Positions 19,508 through 28,571 are shown, counted from the first letter of the stretch. The stretch: DNA of 64,000 bases from Hymenobacter setariae (GCF_007713685.1 NZ_VMRJ01000004.1:779700-843699); one strand, 5' to 3'. Translations and numbers: made by a program. Notes: generated from the sequence alone by a model not told the origin.

Positions 19508-20083
19508 TTACTCAGTAGGCCGCAGCAAGTACACTTTAAATAGGCGAGCGGGCTGCTCGGTGTCGTTGCGCACCGAGTGGGCCGCCAAGCCATCGAAGTA
19601 CAGCGTGTCGCCCGGCCCTAGGTTCACTTCCGCGTCTTTGAAGCCGTACTGCACTGTGCCTTCCAGCACGTGGATGAGTTCGAGCGCATTGGTCGAAAGC
19701 GGCTTGCGGTAGGTTTGCGGACTGATGTGCACCTCGTTGACGCGCAATGTATAGCCAGCAACATCCTGCGAAAGCAAGTAATTATAGAGCAATCCCTTAG
19801 AGTCTTCGCGCTGTTCAGGCCGCCCTTCGCCGGCGCGCACGAGCAAGTAAGGTGCGGCTGGGTCACCGTTGATGTTCTTGACCAGCACCGCTACATCGAC
19901 CTCCAGCGAGTTGGCAATTTCGACCAGCACACCCAGTGAGGGCACGGTGCGAAAGTTCTCGATTTTAGAGAGTAGCCCCGCCGATAGGCCACTGCGCTTG
20001 GCCAGTTCGCGCAAGCTCATCTTTTTGGCCTTGCGCAGTTCCAGGATGCGGAGGCCGATTAAACTCAGCTTGTCGTACTTCAT
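19508..20083 (-). CDS. XRE-family regulator with C-terminal cupin
   Basis: 191 residues. An N-terminal helix-turn-helix (residues about 10-65: RILELRKAKKMSLRELAKRS, LSAGLLSKIENFRTVPSLG) is followed by a cupin_2 sensor domain (NALELIHVLEGTVQYGF, LGPGDTLYFDGLAAHSVRND). Such XRE-cupin proteins usually control small catabolic clusters and sense the substrate or a product through the cupin. It is divergent from the phosphonatase-like gene, with a 111-bp shared promoter region, and precedes the FAD oxidase by 122 bp. It is thus well placed to control both aminophosphonate genes. Confidence 0.9.
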   Translation of the reverse strand: MKYDKLSLIGLRILELRKAKKMSLRELAKRSGLSAGLLSKIENFRTVPSLGVLVEIANSLEVDVAVLVKNINGDPAAPYLLVRAGEGRPEQREDSKGLLYNYLLSQDVAGYTLRVNEVHISPQTYRKPLSTNALELIHVLEGTVQYGFKDAEVNLGPGDTLYFDGLAAHSVRNDTEQPARLFKVYLLRPTE

Positions 20084-20155
20084 GCGGGCAAGTTCGGCAC
20101 AAAAACGTAACCTAAAGGTGAGCCCTTGGCAATAAAGACAGGCAGCGGCAGCCTA

Positions 20156-20163
20156 TACATTTG
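20156..20163 (+). promoter_or_regulatory. Candidate Bacteroidetes -7 box for the phosphonatase-like gene
   Basis: TACATTTG is an exact match to the Bacteroidetes TAnnTTTG element and lies 31 bp before ATG 20195. The nearest upstream TTG (20126-20128) is 27 bp away, longer than the usual gap, so the -33 element is uncertain. The region also serves the divergent regulator gene. Confidence 0.35.
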
Positions 20164-20194
20164 TTGCATATTAGTAAACATTAGCTCTGAATAA

Positions 20195-20944
20195 ATGGAC
20201 TCGCTACAACTCCTAGTTTTTGACATGGCCGGCACCACCGTGCGCGATGCGCATGAAGTAGAAGCCTGCTTTGCCCAGGCCGCCGCCGCTACGGGCCTGC
20301 GCGCCTCGGCCGCCCGCATTCTAGCCGTGCAAGGGCAGGCCAAGCGAGCTGTGTTTGAGCAGCTCTGGCGCGAGCAGCTAGGTGCAGCGGTAGCCTCAGC
20401 CGAGCTTACGAGCCACGTTGACCACTCGTACCAGGTGTTTCGGGAAGTGCTGGAGGCGCACTATCGCACTCAGCCGGTGCTGCCTACCGAGGGCTGCCTA
20501 GAGCTGTTCGCTTACCTCAAAAGTCAAGGCATCCGCATTGCCCTCACCACCGGCTTCTACCGCGAGGTGACGGACATCATTCTGCACCGCCTAGGGTGGG
20601 ATGTAAACCTAGACGCCCAGCGCCGCGGCAACCGCCACGCCGTTATCGACTTGTCTATCAGCAGCGATGAAGTAGCCGAGGGCCGACCCGCGCCCCTTAT
20701 GATTCAGAAAGCCATGCAGGTGTTTGGCATCACTAACCCGCGCCAGGTCTGGAACGTGGGCGACACGCCCTCAGACATAGAATCGGGCCGCCGCGCCGGC
20801 TGCGCTCGCAGCCTGGGCCTGGTCAACGGCACCCACACCCGCGAGCAGTTGGCTCCCTACCCTAACGATGGGCTACTGGCCTCGCTGACTGAGTTACAAA
20901 AGGTGCTGCAAAGGGCAGAAATGCCTGTTGCGCGGACTTTGTAG
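20195..20944 (+). CDS. Phosphonatase-like HAD hydrolase (TIGR03351 type)
   Basis: 249 residues. It carries the marks of phosphonatases: nucleophile motif FDMAGTTV (Asp10, with DxAGT instead of DxDxT), a cap-domain lysine in VQGQAKRAVF (Lys50) able to form a Schiff base with the substrate aldehyde, EGRPAP (Arg where most HADs have Lys) and the acidic motif VGDTPSDIESGRRAG. It should split the C-P bond of phosphonoacetaldehyde, or a hydroxy analogue, into phosphate and an aldehyde. Members of this clade go with FAD oxidases rather than PhnW transaminase, and that is the case here. Its last five codons and stop (VARTL*) are supplied by an intergenic palindromic repeat. Confidence 0.88.
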   Translation: MDSLQLLVFDMAGTTVRDAHEVEACFAQAAAATGLRASAARILAVQGQAKRAVFEQLWREQLGAAVASAELTSHVDHSYQVFREVLEAHYRTQPVLPTEGCLELFAYLKSQGIRIALTTGFYREVTDIILHRLGWDVNLDAQRRGNRHAVIDLSISSDEVAEGRPAPLMIQKAMQVFGITNPRQVWNVGDTPSDIESGRRAGCARSLGLVNGTHTREQLAPYPNDGLLASLTELQKVLQRAEMPVARTL

Positions 20945-21036
20945 TCCGCGTTTGGCAGGACACGTAGCAGGGAGCTTTGTAGTCTACGTCTTATTGGCTG
21001 CTCGTCAACGGACGCGGACTACAAAGTCCGCGCAAC
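20927..21036. repeat. Nested palindromic element between convergent genes
   Basis: Two perfect 25-bp inverted arms (20927-20951 and 21012-21036). Each is itself a hairpin: CGCGGACT TTGT AGTCCGCG. A degenerate third copy (GGAGCTTTGTAGTCTACG) lies in the middle. The left arm forms the last codons and stop of the phosphonatase-like gene. The right arm ends 2 bp before the stop of the opposing phosphodiesterase gene. It may act as a transcription stop for both. It looks like a REP/MITE-type repeat, but no second genomic copy can be checked here. Confidence 0.85.
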
Positions 21037-21038
21037 TT

Positions 21039-22298
21039 CTATTCGGCGCCGCTGGCCCTAGGTGGCCCAGCGGGCATAAGCCACGTATTAACGGTATTGC
21101 GCTCACCTTCGAGCACAATTTTATAGAAGGCGGCCGGGTAGGCAGCCCGGCTGAAGGCCGCCCGCTGCCGGGCCAGCGGCACGGTGCCCAGCAGCACGTA
21201 TTCATCCACGCCCCCGGTCTTAAACTTATTGGTGGGGGTGGCCCAGATTTTAACCTTCTCCCCTTTGCCGCCTAAGGCCGTCCAGCGCAGCCGCAAGCTG
21301 TCGGACGCTGCCGCTAGCTGCGGCGCGGCCAGCGACACCGGACCCAGGAGCGGCACGCCATCGAGCTCGCGCTGCGTGGCTTGGGGCAAGGGCAATTGCA
21401 TAAATCGGGCGATGGTGGGCAGCACATCGGTGATGCTGACGGGCGGGTGCTGGGCATGGGCATTCGTCTTTTTGTCGCTTAGCACCAGCCAGGTAGCGCG
21501 TTCGCGGGCCGACTGACCGCCGTGGTTGCGGCCGGTGGCGGCGTCGCGGCCGTGGTCGGTGGTGAGGACGAGTAGCCAGTCTTCGCGGTGGTGCTGAATG
21601 CGCTCTTGGATGGCCGCCCACAGCTTGCCCACTTGCTCATCGACGTAGCCCACGGCGCGGCGCTGCTGCTCGCTGTCGCCGTAGCGGTGGCCCATGTCGT
21701 CGGTGTACTCAAGATACACCCACGAGAGGTCGGGGGCATTTTGGCGGAGGCACTGGGCGGCTTCGGCCACCACTTTCTCGTCGATGTTGTGGGTGTAGAG
21801 GCTGCCTTTGTCGTGCGGAAAAGCTACGGTATCAAGCTCGTACCCATCGGCGTGATAGTCAAATTTCAGGTTGCCGGCCGTGGGCAGGCCCTCGCCCACC
21901 AGCTTGGTGCGGTTGTCGAGCCAGGTCGAGAAGATGCCGATTTTGGCGGCCGGCCGGGCTTCTTTCAGCAGGCGAAAGATATTCTTGTACTGGTAGTTGG
22001 GCGCCTTCACGGCGTTGTCCCACACGTTGTGTTTGTAGCCCCAGGTACCCGTGATGAGGTCCATATAGCCGGGCGCCGAGATGGTGGGCGTCTGCGTATA
22101 AGTGTCTAGGTCGCCGCCTACGTGGGCCGGCAGGTAGGTACCGGTAGCAATGACTTTCTTGATGTTCGGCGCGGGCGCCTTTTCCAGCACATCGGCCGGA
22201 ATACCGTCGGCGATAATGAACACCACCTTGCGGGCACGCGGCTGAGCGTGCGCGGCGAAGGATAGCAGACTGAGGATTAAAAAAAGAGTACTTTTCAT
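21039..22298 (-). CDS. Periplasmic alkaline-phosphatase-superfamily phosphodiesterase/phosphatase
   Basis: 419 residues from ATG 22296-22298, chosen for the signal peptide (MKSTLFLILSLLSFAAHAQ). An in-frame ATG 12 codons earlier would translate the upstream repeat. The superfamily frame is visible: first metal Asp in VVFIIADGIPADVL, a nucleophile region TISAPGYMDLITG (Ser or Thr nucleophile) aligning with the NPP 'TFPNHY.LVTG' segment, then WVYLEYTDDMGHRYG and TTDHGRD...RNHGG supplying the second metal site. These enzymes hydrolyse phosphate mono- or diesters. About 110 C-terminal residues form an extra beta domain. It is last in the SusCD operon and probably trims imported organophosphorus compounds. 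Confidence 0.82.
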   Translation of the reverse strand: MKSTLFLILSLLSFAAHAQPRARKVVFIIADGIPADVLEKAPAPNIKKVIATGTYLPAHVGGDLDTYTQTPTISAPGYMDLITGTWGYKHNVWDNAVKAPNYQYKNIFRLLKEARPAAKIGIFSTWLDNRTKLVGEGLPTAGNLKFDYHADGYELDTVAFPHDKGSLYTHNIDEKVVAEAAQCLRQNAPDLSWVYLEYTDDMGHRYGDSEQQRRAVGYVDEQVGKLWAAIQERIQHHREDWLLVLTTDHGRDAATGRNHGGQSARERATWLVLSDKKTNAHAQHPPVSITDVLPTIARFMQLPLPQATQRELDGVPLLGPVSLAAPQLAAASDSLRLRWTALGGKGEKVKIWATPTNKFKTGGVDEYVLLGTVPLARQRAAFSRAAYPAAFYKIVLEGERNTVNTWLMPAGPPRASGAE

Positions 22299-22313
22299 AA
22301 GACTATCTATAAA

Positions 22314-22404
22314 AACGCTTGTCATTGCGAGCATAGCGAAGCAATCGCACCTAAACGGCTCGTCGTGATGTGATTGCTTCGCTACGCTCGCAATGACAAG
22401 CGTT
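22314..22404. repeat. Long intergenic inverted repeat
   Basis: 33-bp arms with one mismatch (left arm contains TCATTGCGAGCATAGCGAAG) around a 25-bp centre. It lies between two co-directional phosphatase genes. The motif 'TCATTGCGAG...GCGAAGCAATC' resembles dispersed REP-like hairpins of many bacteria. As RNA it could stabilise the upstream message or weaken expression of the last gene. Confidence 0.85.
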
Positions 22405-22439
22405 GAAATTGATGCGCTATTTATTGTAGTTCATCAATC

Positions 22440-23543
22440 TCATTTCTTGCCCAGCACCGCCCCTACCGGCTTGCCGGTGGCGGGCGTGGGCGCGTAGGCT
22501 TGGCCCAGCAGGGCGGCTAGGGTGGCGGCGACTTGGTTTTGGTAGAGCTGGCCGGTGGTGGCCATACCTAGGGCGGGCGTATCGGGGCCTAGGGCGGCCA
22601 TCCAGATTTGGTCGGCACCGACTACTTCTTTGCCGTGGGTTTCCCACTGGGTGCCGGCCTGGCCGCGGCCGTGGTCAGTGGTAAGGAGCAGGGTCGTTTT
22701 GCCGCGGTATTGCGGGTCGCTCTGCAAGTACTCCCAGAGCTGGCGGATGAAGCCATCGGTGTACTGTGCAGCGTGCAGGTAGGCGCCGTACTCGCCGCCG
22801 TGGGCCCAGTCGTCGGTGTCGCCAAAGCCGATGTAAAGCACCCTAGGCTTCTTCTTTTTGAGGTACTCGAAGGCGTAGCCGTAGGTAAACGCATCAAGCC
22901 GCTCCTCGCCAAACGGGCTGGGAGAGGCTACCTCCAACTGATTGAGCAGTAGTTCGCCGGGCGTGAGACCGGAGCCAGTAGCCTGACGCTGGCCAGCATT
23001 GACGGGCAGGCCACTGCGCTTTTCGTTGAGGATGTAGGGGAAGGCCTCCCACGAGCCAAAAACGGCGACCTTACCCTTGTAGGCAGGCTGCTGGTTTAGC
23101 ACTTCGAGCACCGACCGGTTAGGGTTGTCGAGCGGGTCATTGCTGTGGATGCGGGCGTCATCGGCGGCGCCGGTCAGGATTTCGTTGTAGCCGGGGTACG
23201 AGAAGCGCATGGTGTTGGTCACGTTCACCGAGCTGCCGGCGGGGCGGTTGCCGTAGAGCTGGCCTTGCTTGGCCACGGTGCCCCACAAGAAGGGCATCAG
23301 CGCCTGCCGGCGCTGCTCGGGCGAGGCCTGGCCGAAGTCTTTGTGCAGCGCCTTGCGGTCAGTGAAGTAGTGCTTGCTCTGGCGAAACAGCGCCGTATCG
23401 GCCCCGCCAAATACCTCTTGCCAACGCATGCCGTCGAGGGTGATGAGCACTACGTTTTCGGTGCGCAGCTTAGGCGTTTGGGCCGGGGCAGTCAGGGCAA
23501 GTGTGGCGAGGCCGGCCGTTAACAAACTAGGAAGTAGCTTCAT
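22440..23543 (-). CDS. Secreted alkaline-phosphatase-superfamily hydrolase
   Basis: 367 residues, signal peptide MKLLPSLLTAGLATLALTAPAQ. Motifs in order: NVVLITLDGMRWQEVFGGAD (first metal Asp), RFSYPGYNEILTG (predicted Ser nucleophile, aligned with Thr of nucleotide pyrophosphatases), LYIGFGDTDDWAHGGEYGAY and LLLTTDHGRG (metal ligands). Such proteins are often labelled sulfatase- or phosphoglyceromutase-like. In this setting a phosphate ester or phosphonate ester substrate is more likely. It differs clearly in sequence from the enzyme at 21.0-22.3 kb, so the two probably cover different esters. It is the fourth gene of the minus-strand operon, 84 bp after SusD. Confidence 0.82.
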   Translation of the reverse strand: MKLLPSLLTAGLATLALTAPAQTPKLRTENVVLITLDGMRWQEVFGGADTALFRQSKHYFTDRKALHKDFGQASPEQRRQALMPFLWGTVAKQGQLYGNRPAGSSVNVTNTMRFSYPGYNEILTGAADDARIHSNDPLDNPNRSVLEVLNQQPAYKGKVAVFGSWEAFPYILNEKRSGLPVNAGQRQATGSGLTPGELLLNQLEVASPSPFGEERLDAFTYGYAFEYLKKKKPRVLYIGFGDTDDWAHGGEYGAYLHAAQYTDGFIRQLWEYLQSDPQYRGKTTLLLTTDHGRGQAGTQWETHGKEVVGADQIWMAALGPDTPALGMATTGQLYQNQVAATLAALLGQAYAPTPATGKPVGAVLGKK

Positions 23544-23627
23544 TTCTAAGATATTACTAGTACTTAGCTCTTACCCCACTCGCGTAGAGGAGGCAGGAGC
23601 TAGCTGTACCTAGGTTGTTACCATGCT

Positions 23628-25208
23628 TTACTTCAGCACGTACATCACGCCGTTAATATCGTCGTTGCCGCCGTATTGGCTTTGCAGTGCGGCTTGGTAA
23701 TTAGTAGTATTGGCCGTGCGCTCTGAGGTCGGGTACTGGAAGCGCTGCGCAATGCGGCCGCCATTGCCGGTGCCGGGGCCGGTGGTGAAGGTAGGCACGC
23801 CGGTGCGGCGGTAATTATAGTACGCCTCCAGGCCCGAGTGGCGGAACAAGGCCAAGTACTTCTGCTGCAAAATCTGCGTCAAGCCAGTGCTACCAGTGGC
23901 ATATTTCACGCTGGGCTGGGCGTAGTAGCTGGCAAAGCTGACGGGGATGCTGTACGTATCGTAGTTGGCTACCACCTTCACGTCGGTCGAGCCGGGGCGG
24001 TAGAAGTAGGCCGTGTAAGTGCTGCTGGCGGGCAGGCTATAGGAGGCCATCGAGGCTTGAATACCAGCGGTGTACCAGGTTTCAGCGTTGCCGGTGGCCC
24101 AGCCGCGGTTGATGCCCTCCGCGATGTTGAGGCACAGCTCGGGGTAGCCAATCTGGATGGTGGGCTCGCCGGTGAGGGTGCGGAAGTAGCGGTAGCGGTT
24201 CAGCAGCGAGTACTTCTGCTGGCCAGCGTTGTTGTACATCACGCCTAGGTCGAGGCCGGCATCGGCGCCCACGAAGGAGGCGAAGCTGGTCGGGCTCTGG
24301 CCTTGGGTATCAACCAGGTAGCGGGCGGGCTCGCAGGTGGCGTACACGCGGGGGTCTTGCAGCTGCGTGAGCAAGCCCACGTAGGTGGCCGACATGTTTT
24401 TGCGCGAGCCGTCCTGGCCGAAGTTGCGGTTGTTGTTGGGGTAGAAGTTGTTGGTGGCCTCCACATATACATACTGCATGTTGTCGGCGCTGCTCGTCAT
24501 GAGCGGGTACTTGGTGGGATTGCCCACGATGCTGGCAAACTGCCCGGCAATGTTGAGGTCAGCATCGCCGTTTTTCTTGCTCAAATTCAGTAGCAGGCGC
24601 ACGCGCAGCGTATTCACCACCTTTTGCCACTGCTTGAGGTCGCCGCCGAAATAGATGTCGCCGGTCACCGTAGTAGTACCTCCCGCAATGAGCGCCCCTA
24701 GGTCGGTGTTGGCGCTTTCCAGCCACTTAAACGCTTGCACGAACACCGCCTTTTGCGAATCATACGTGGGAGTCAGGCCTTCGAGGCCCAGCAGCGCCTG
24801 GCTCTGCGGAATGTCGCCCATTTCCAGGCTCATGCGGCTGAAGAGGTAGGCCCGGAAGAAGTTGCCGAGCGCCGCGTACGGGTTCACGGCCGGCGAGCCG
24901 GCGGCCAGCGCCTGCTGCTCCATCAGGCCCACATTTTTGAGGGTGGTGTAGTATTCTGTGCCGCCGCCAAAGTCGTAGCGGTTGTTGCCGTAGTAGTCGT
25001 AGTTGTTGAGGTAGTACTGGTTCCAGGTTTCGTAGCTGCCGTTGGGGGCCTCATAGGCATCGTTGAGCACACCAGTGAGCAGCACCGAGGCCGGCACCGC
25101 GTTGGGCTTGTTCTCGTTGATGGTCAACTCATCGAGCGTCTTATTGCAGCTCGTGGCCGTGAGCGACAGCAAGCCCAGCAGCGCGCCGGTTTTCAGAAAG
25201 GATTTCAT
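23628..25208 (-). CDS. SusD/RagB-family outer-membrane lipoprotein
   Basis: 526 residues with lipobox SLTATSC (Cys21), then KTLDELTINENKPNAVPASV, typical of the SusD-like group (PF12771 type). The all-helical TPR-like body includes NPYAALGNFFRAYLFSRMSL and ends with TERTANTTNYQAALQSQYGG. SusD proteins sit on the cell surface as a lid on SusC and capture the ligand. The gene starts 19 bp after SusC, so the pair is co-translated. Its neighbours are phosphatases and a phosphonate oxygenase, not glycosidases, so the ligand is probably an organophosphorus compound; that is inference from context. Confidence 0.93.
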   Translation of the reverse strand: MKSFLKTGALLGLLSLTATSCNKTLDELTINENKPNAVPASVLLTGVLNDAYEAPNGSYETWNQYYLNNYDYYGNNRYDFGGGTEYYTTLKNVGLMEQQALAAGSPAVNPYAALGNFFRAYLFSRMSLEMGDIPQSQALLGLEGLTPTYDSQKAVFVQAFKWLESANTDLGALIAGGTTTVTGDIYFGGDLKQWQKVVNTLRVRLLLNLSKKNGDADLNIAGQFASIVGNPTKYPLMTSSADNMQYVYVEATNNFYPNNNRNFGQDGSRKNMSATYVGLLTQLQDPRVYATCEPARYLVDTQGQSPTSFASFVGADAGLDLGVMYNNAGQQKYSLLNRYRYFRTLTGEPTIQIGYPELCLNIAEGINRGWATGNAETWYTAGIQASMASYSLPASSTYTAYFYRPGSTDVKVVANYDTYSIPVSFASYYAQPSVKYATGSTGLTQILQQKYLALFRHSGLEAYYNYRRTGVPTFTTGPGTGNGGRIAQRFQYPTSERTANTTNYQAALQSQYGGNDDINGVMYVLK

Positions 25209-25227
25209 CGTAGCGAAGCGGTTGCGA

Positions 25228-28200
25228 TTAGAAAGTAGCGTTCAGGTTGAGGCCGTAGCTGCGCACGGTGGGCGACTGCAAGCCCGTCACCGACGTGTAG
25301 CCATTGTACTGGTCGAGGTCCACGTCCTTGAAGCGCTTGTCGCCATAGAAGTACAGCAGGTTGCGCCCAATCAGCGACACCGATACTTTGCTGATGAAGG
25401 TGTTAGCCAGCAGGCTCTTGGGTAGGTCGTAGGTGATAACCACCTGGCGGAGCTTGCCAAATGTCTTGCTCATCAGGTTGGATTCCTGCACGTTGTAGTA
25501 GCGGCTCACGTAGTCCTGCACGAAGGCTTTGGTCGTGTTGGGAGTGAACTGCAAGCCCTCGGGGTTAAGAATGGCGCCCGTCTGCGAGTCGTAGTTGATG
25601 GCCGCGCCGTTGGCTATCTGCACGCCTTCGCCCACGTAGGTGCCGGTGTAGCCGCTTTTGCCGTAGTTGAGCCAGTCTTGGTAGCGGGCGTCGCCCAGGG
25701 CGCCTTCGGCGGTGAGGGCGTTGCGCCCGCCGCGCATGGTTTTGTTGAAGATGTAGTCGGTGGTCACGCCGCCCACCGCGCCGTCAAACTGGAAGTTGAA
25801 GCCGAATGACTTGTACTTGAAGTTGTTGTAAATGCTCCAGGTGAAGTCGCTGTTGAGGTTGCCCAGACGCTGCAAGGCGCGGTTACCAGGCGTGAGGGGC
25901 TTGCCGCCCGCGTCGTTGATAATCTGCCCGTCGGGCGTCCGCACAAAATTGGTACCGTAGAAGCCATCCACGCGGTCGCCCTGGCGGTAGTAGGTCTGGT
26001 AGGTTTCCTGGCCGGCGGGCAGTTCTAGGTAGGTTTCCTTGAAGGTGGCGTAGTTCACGAGCACGTCCCAGCTAAAGCCGCTGGGGCTCTGCACCGGCGT
26101 GCCGGTGAGGCTCAGCTCGTAGCCGCGCTTCTTGGTTTTCAGAGCGTTGATGTACTCCGTGGTGTAGCCCGAACCCGACGAAATAGGATTGGGCAGGATG
26201 CGCGGACCGTCGATGTACTGGAAGGCCGTGGCGCTCAAGCCCAGGCGGTTTTGCAGAAACTTGATGTCGAGGCCTTCCTCGTAGTTGACGCGGGTTGAGG
26301 TGGTGATGCCCGGCGCAAACAGATTATTGGTGCCGTAGCCCGCCGTTTGGTTGTTGTAGGGCTTGCTGGTCGTGTAAAATGATTGCAGTGAGTAGTCCGG
26401 CCCGTTGTAGGGCGAGTTGTACGTATTGCCGTAGCCCAGCGGATTGGTGAAGAGTGAGTTACCCGTGCTGCCACCCAACGCCGTAATCGAGTTGAACGGA
26501 GCCGGCCCGATGGTGGCCGACGTGGCATCGGTGCGGATGTTGGCAAACGAGCCACGCACTTTCAGGAAGGAAATGGCCTTGGGCAGCCCTAGGTAGTCGG
26601 ACAGCACCGAGGCCACCGACACGCTGGGGTAGTAGTAGGTGGTGGGCGTCTGGAAGGCCGACGACTTATCGACGCGGCCCGTGGTGGACACCGTGGCGTA
26701 GCGCCCCAGGCTCAAGTCGAGCGAGTAGTAGGCGCTCAGCACCCGCATCTGCGAGTTGAAGCTCGTGCTCTGCACCGGGTTCAGCGAGTTGCTGAACGAG
26801 TACACCTCGGGCACGGTGAGGTAGTCGGTCGAGGTCCAGTTGGAGTTGTAGGTGAAATTGCGGACGTTGCCGCCCACCAGGCCGCTCAGGTTCAAGAATT
26901 TCTGCGCCCCTAGATCGTAGTTGAAGTTCAGGAAGCCCTCGGCGTTGTTATCGAACAGGTTGCGGCGGTCTTCGCGGTAGTCGCCTAGGTTGCCCTCGCG
27001 GCCGTAGGGGTGAGCCGAAAACGGCATTTTCTCGGTGCGCAGCAGGTTGTAGGTGCTGATTTGGGTGCGCAGGGTGGCACTCAGGTGCTCGTCGATTTTG
27101 AAGTTGCCGGTGAGGTAGCCGTAGGTGTCGTTTTTGTAGTGGCCGCGGGTCCATTTTTCCGTCATCAGCCAGGGGTTGTGGTAGCGCTGGTACTCGGCAA
27201 ACACCGACTGCGTGCCCACCTTACCCGGCTGCCAGATGCCCCGAATGTCGGGCGCGTTCACGTCCCAGTCGGCCCCGGTCCAGATGGCGACGCCGTAGAG
27301 CAGGCTGTTGGGGCCGTAGTCCACGTCGGGGATGTTGTCGGTAAACTGCCGGTTGAAGTTCAGGTTGGCCTCGATTTTAAACCTAGGGCTCGGATTGAAC
27401 GAGCCGTATAGGTTGAAATTGACGATGTTGAGGCCGTTGTTCGGGATGTAGCTATTCTGCTTTTGCTGCGACACCGAAAAGCGCGTGGTGTAGTTGTCGC
27501 CGTTGGCGCTCAGCGCGATGTTGTTGTTGGTTTGGAAGCCCGTGCGCAGAAAATTCCTGAGGTTGTTGGCGCCCCGCGCCACGTAGGGCGTGCCCTGGCG
27601 CACCCCGTTCACGATGGGCGAATCGTACTGCGGAATAAGCTGGCCCGCGAAGTATGGCCCCCACACGTCGTAGTCGCCATCCACGCCGCCCGGCGCGCCA
27701 CCCTTGCCATCCACGAACTGGTACTGCGTGTTTTCGCCCGCCCCGTACGAGTCCTGCAAGCGCGGAAACGTGAGAAAGCCCGACTGAATGACGTTGCTGC
27801 TGTTCAGCTCCACCGTGAAGCCCTTCTTGTTGCGGTTGCCCTTCTTGGTGGTGATGAGAATGGCCCCGTACTGCGCCCGGTTGCCGTAGAGCGCGGCGGC
27901 GGCCGGGCCTTTCAGCACGGTGTAAGTCTCAATGTCGTCGGGGCTGATGTTCCAGGTATCGGTATCGATGGGGAAGCCATCGACCACGTACAGCGACACG
28001 TTGTTGCCGCGCAGCAGCACGTTGGGGGCGCGCAGCAGCTCGGGCGTCACGCCCACCGACAAGCCGGCCACTTTGCCCGCCAGGCCGTTGATGGGGTTGG
28101 GGTCGCGGGCTTTTATCAAATCCTCGCCGCCCACTTCCTGCACCGCGTAGCCGATTTTGCGGGTCTCTTTTTTCACGCCTAGGGCGGTCACTACTACCTC

Positions 28201-28518
28201 ATCGAGCTGCTTGTTGTCGGTGGCCAGGGTCACGGCTAGGCTCGTTTGAGAGCCCACCGTTACTTCTTGCGATACGGCGCCCAGCGAGCTGATAACGAGC
28301 ACGTCGCCGGGCTGGGTAGCTAGCACAAAGCGCCCGTCTGAGTCGGTCGTCGTGCCCTTGTTCGTGCCCTTAATAACGACGCTCACACCGGGCAGCGGCT
28401 GCTTGTGGTCGTCGGTGATGGTGCCACCAATGGGGCTTTGGGCAAACCCTAGGTGGGGCGCCAGGCCAAATACCAACCCCAGCCCCAGTAGAGAGAACTG
28501 CTTGTAACGATTGCGCAT
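25228..28518 (-). CDS. SusC/RagA-family TonB-dependent transporter
   Basis: 1,096 residues. Signal peptide ending LAPHLGFAQ; CarboxypepD_reg domain (GGTITDDHKQPLPGVSVVIK, GTTTDSDGRF); the SusC signature DEVVVTALGVKKETRKIGYA; plug with IETYTVLKGPAAAALYG and AILITTKKG; then a 22-strand barrel of normal length ending SYGLNLNATF. SusC pumps ligands through the outer membrane using TonB energy, with SusD as lid. It is the second gene of an operon that starts with the PhnZ-like oxygenase, 53 bp upstream. That linkage is what points to phosphonate or organophosphate cargo in place of the usual glycan. Confidence 0.95.
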   Translation of the reverse strand: MRNRYKQFSLLGLGLVFGLAPHLGFAQSPIGGTITDDHKQPLPGVSVVIKGTNKGTTTDSDGRFVLATQPGDVLVISSLGAVSQEVTVGSQTSLAVTLATDNKQLDEVVVTALGVKKETRKIGYAVQEVGGEDLIKARDPNPINGLAGKVAGLSVGVTPELLRAPNVLLRGNNVSLYVVDGFPIDTDTWNISPDDIETYTVLKGPAAAALYGNRAQYGAILITTKKGNRNKKGFTVELNSSNVIQSGFLTFPRLQDSYGAGENTQYQFVDGKGGAPGGVDGDYDVWGPYFAGQLIPQYDSPIVNGVRQGTPYVARGANNLRNFLRTGFQTNNNIALSANGDNYTTRFSVSQQKQNSYIPNNGLNIVNFNLYGSFNPSPRFKIEANLNFNRQFTDNIPDVDYGPNSLLYGVAIWTGADWDVNAPDIRGIWQPGKVGTQSVFAEYQRYHNPWLMTEKWTRGHYKNDTYGYLTGNFKIDEHLSATLRTQISTYNLLRTEKMPFSAHPYGREGNLGDYREDRRNLFDNNAEGFLNFNYDLGAQKFLNLSGLVGGNVRNFTYNSNWTSTDYLTVPEVYSFSNSLNPVQSTSFNSQMRVLSAYYSLDLSLGRYATVSTTGRVDKSSAFQTPTTYYYPSVSVASVLSDYLGLPKAISFLKVRGSFANIRTDATSATIGPAPFNSITALGGSTGNSLFTNPLGYGNTYNSPYNGPDYSLQSFYTTSKPYNNQTAGYGTNNLFAPGITTSTRVNYEEGLDIKFLQNRLGLSATAFQYIDGPRILPNPISSGSGYTTEYINALKTKKRGYELSLTGTPVQSPSGFSWDVLVNYATFKETYLELPAGQETYQTYYRQGDRVDGFYGTNFVRTPDGQIINDAGGKPLTPGNRALQRLGNLNSDFTWSIYNNFKYKSFGFNFQFDGAVGGVTTDYIFNKTMRGGRNALTAEGALGDARYQDWLNYGKSGYTGTYVGEGVQIANGAAINYDSQTGAILNPEGLQFTPNTTKAFVQDYVSRYYNVQESNLMSKTFGKLRQVVITYDLPKSLLANTFISKVSVSLIGRNLLYFYGDKRFKDVDLDQYNGYTSVTGLQSPTVRSYGLNLNATF

Positions 28519-28571
28519 AGAAGGAGAAAAAAGGAGAGAATATGTACTAGTGGGGGCCGGCAGACGCCCGG

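Noticed and set aside
25228..28518. Long antisense ORFs inside the SusC gene and other high-GC genes (for example 27463-28182 plus, 4565-5347 minus)
   Set aside because: They are shadows of high-GC coding sequence: no domains, repetitive Val/Gly/His-rich or Arg/His-rich composition, and the opposite strand is clearly a conserved gene.
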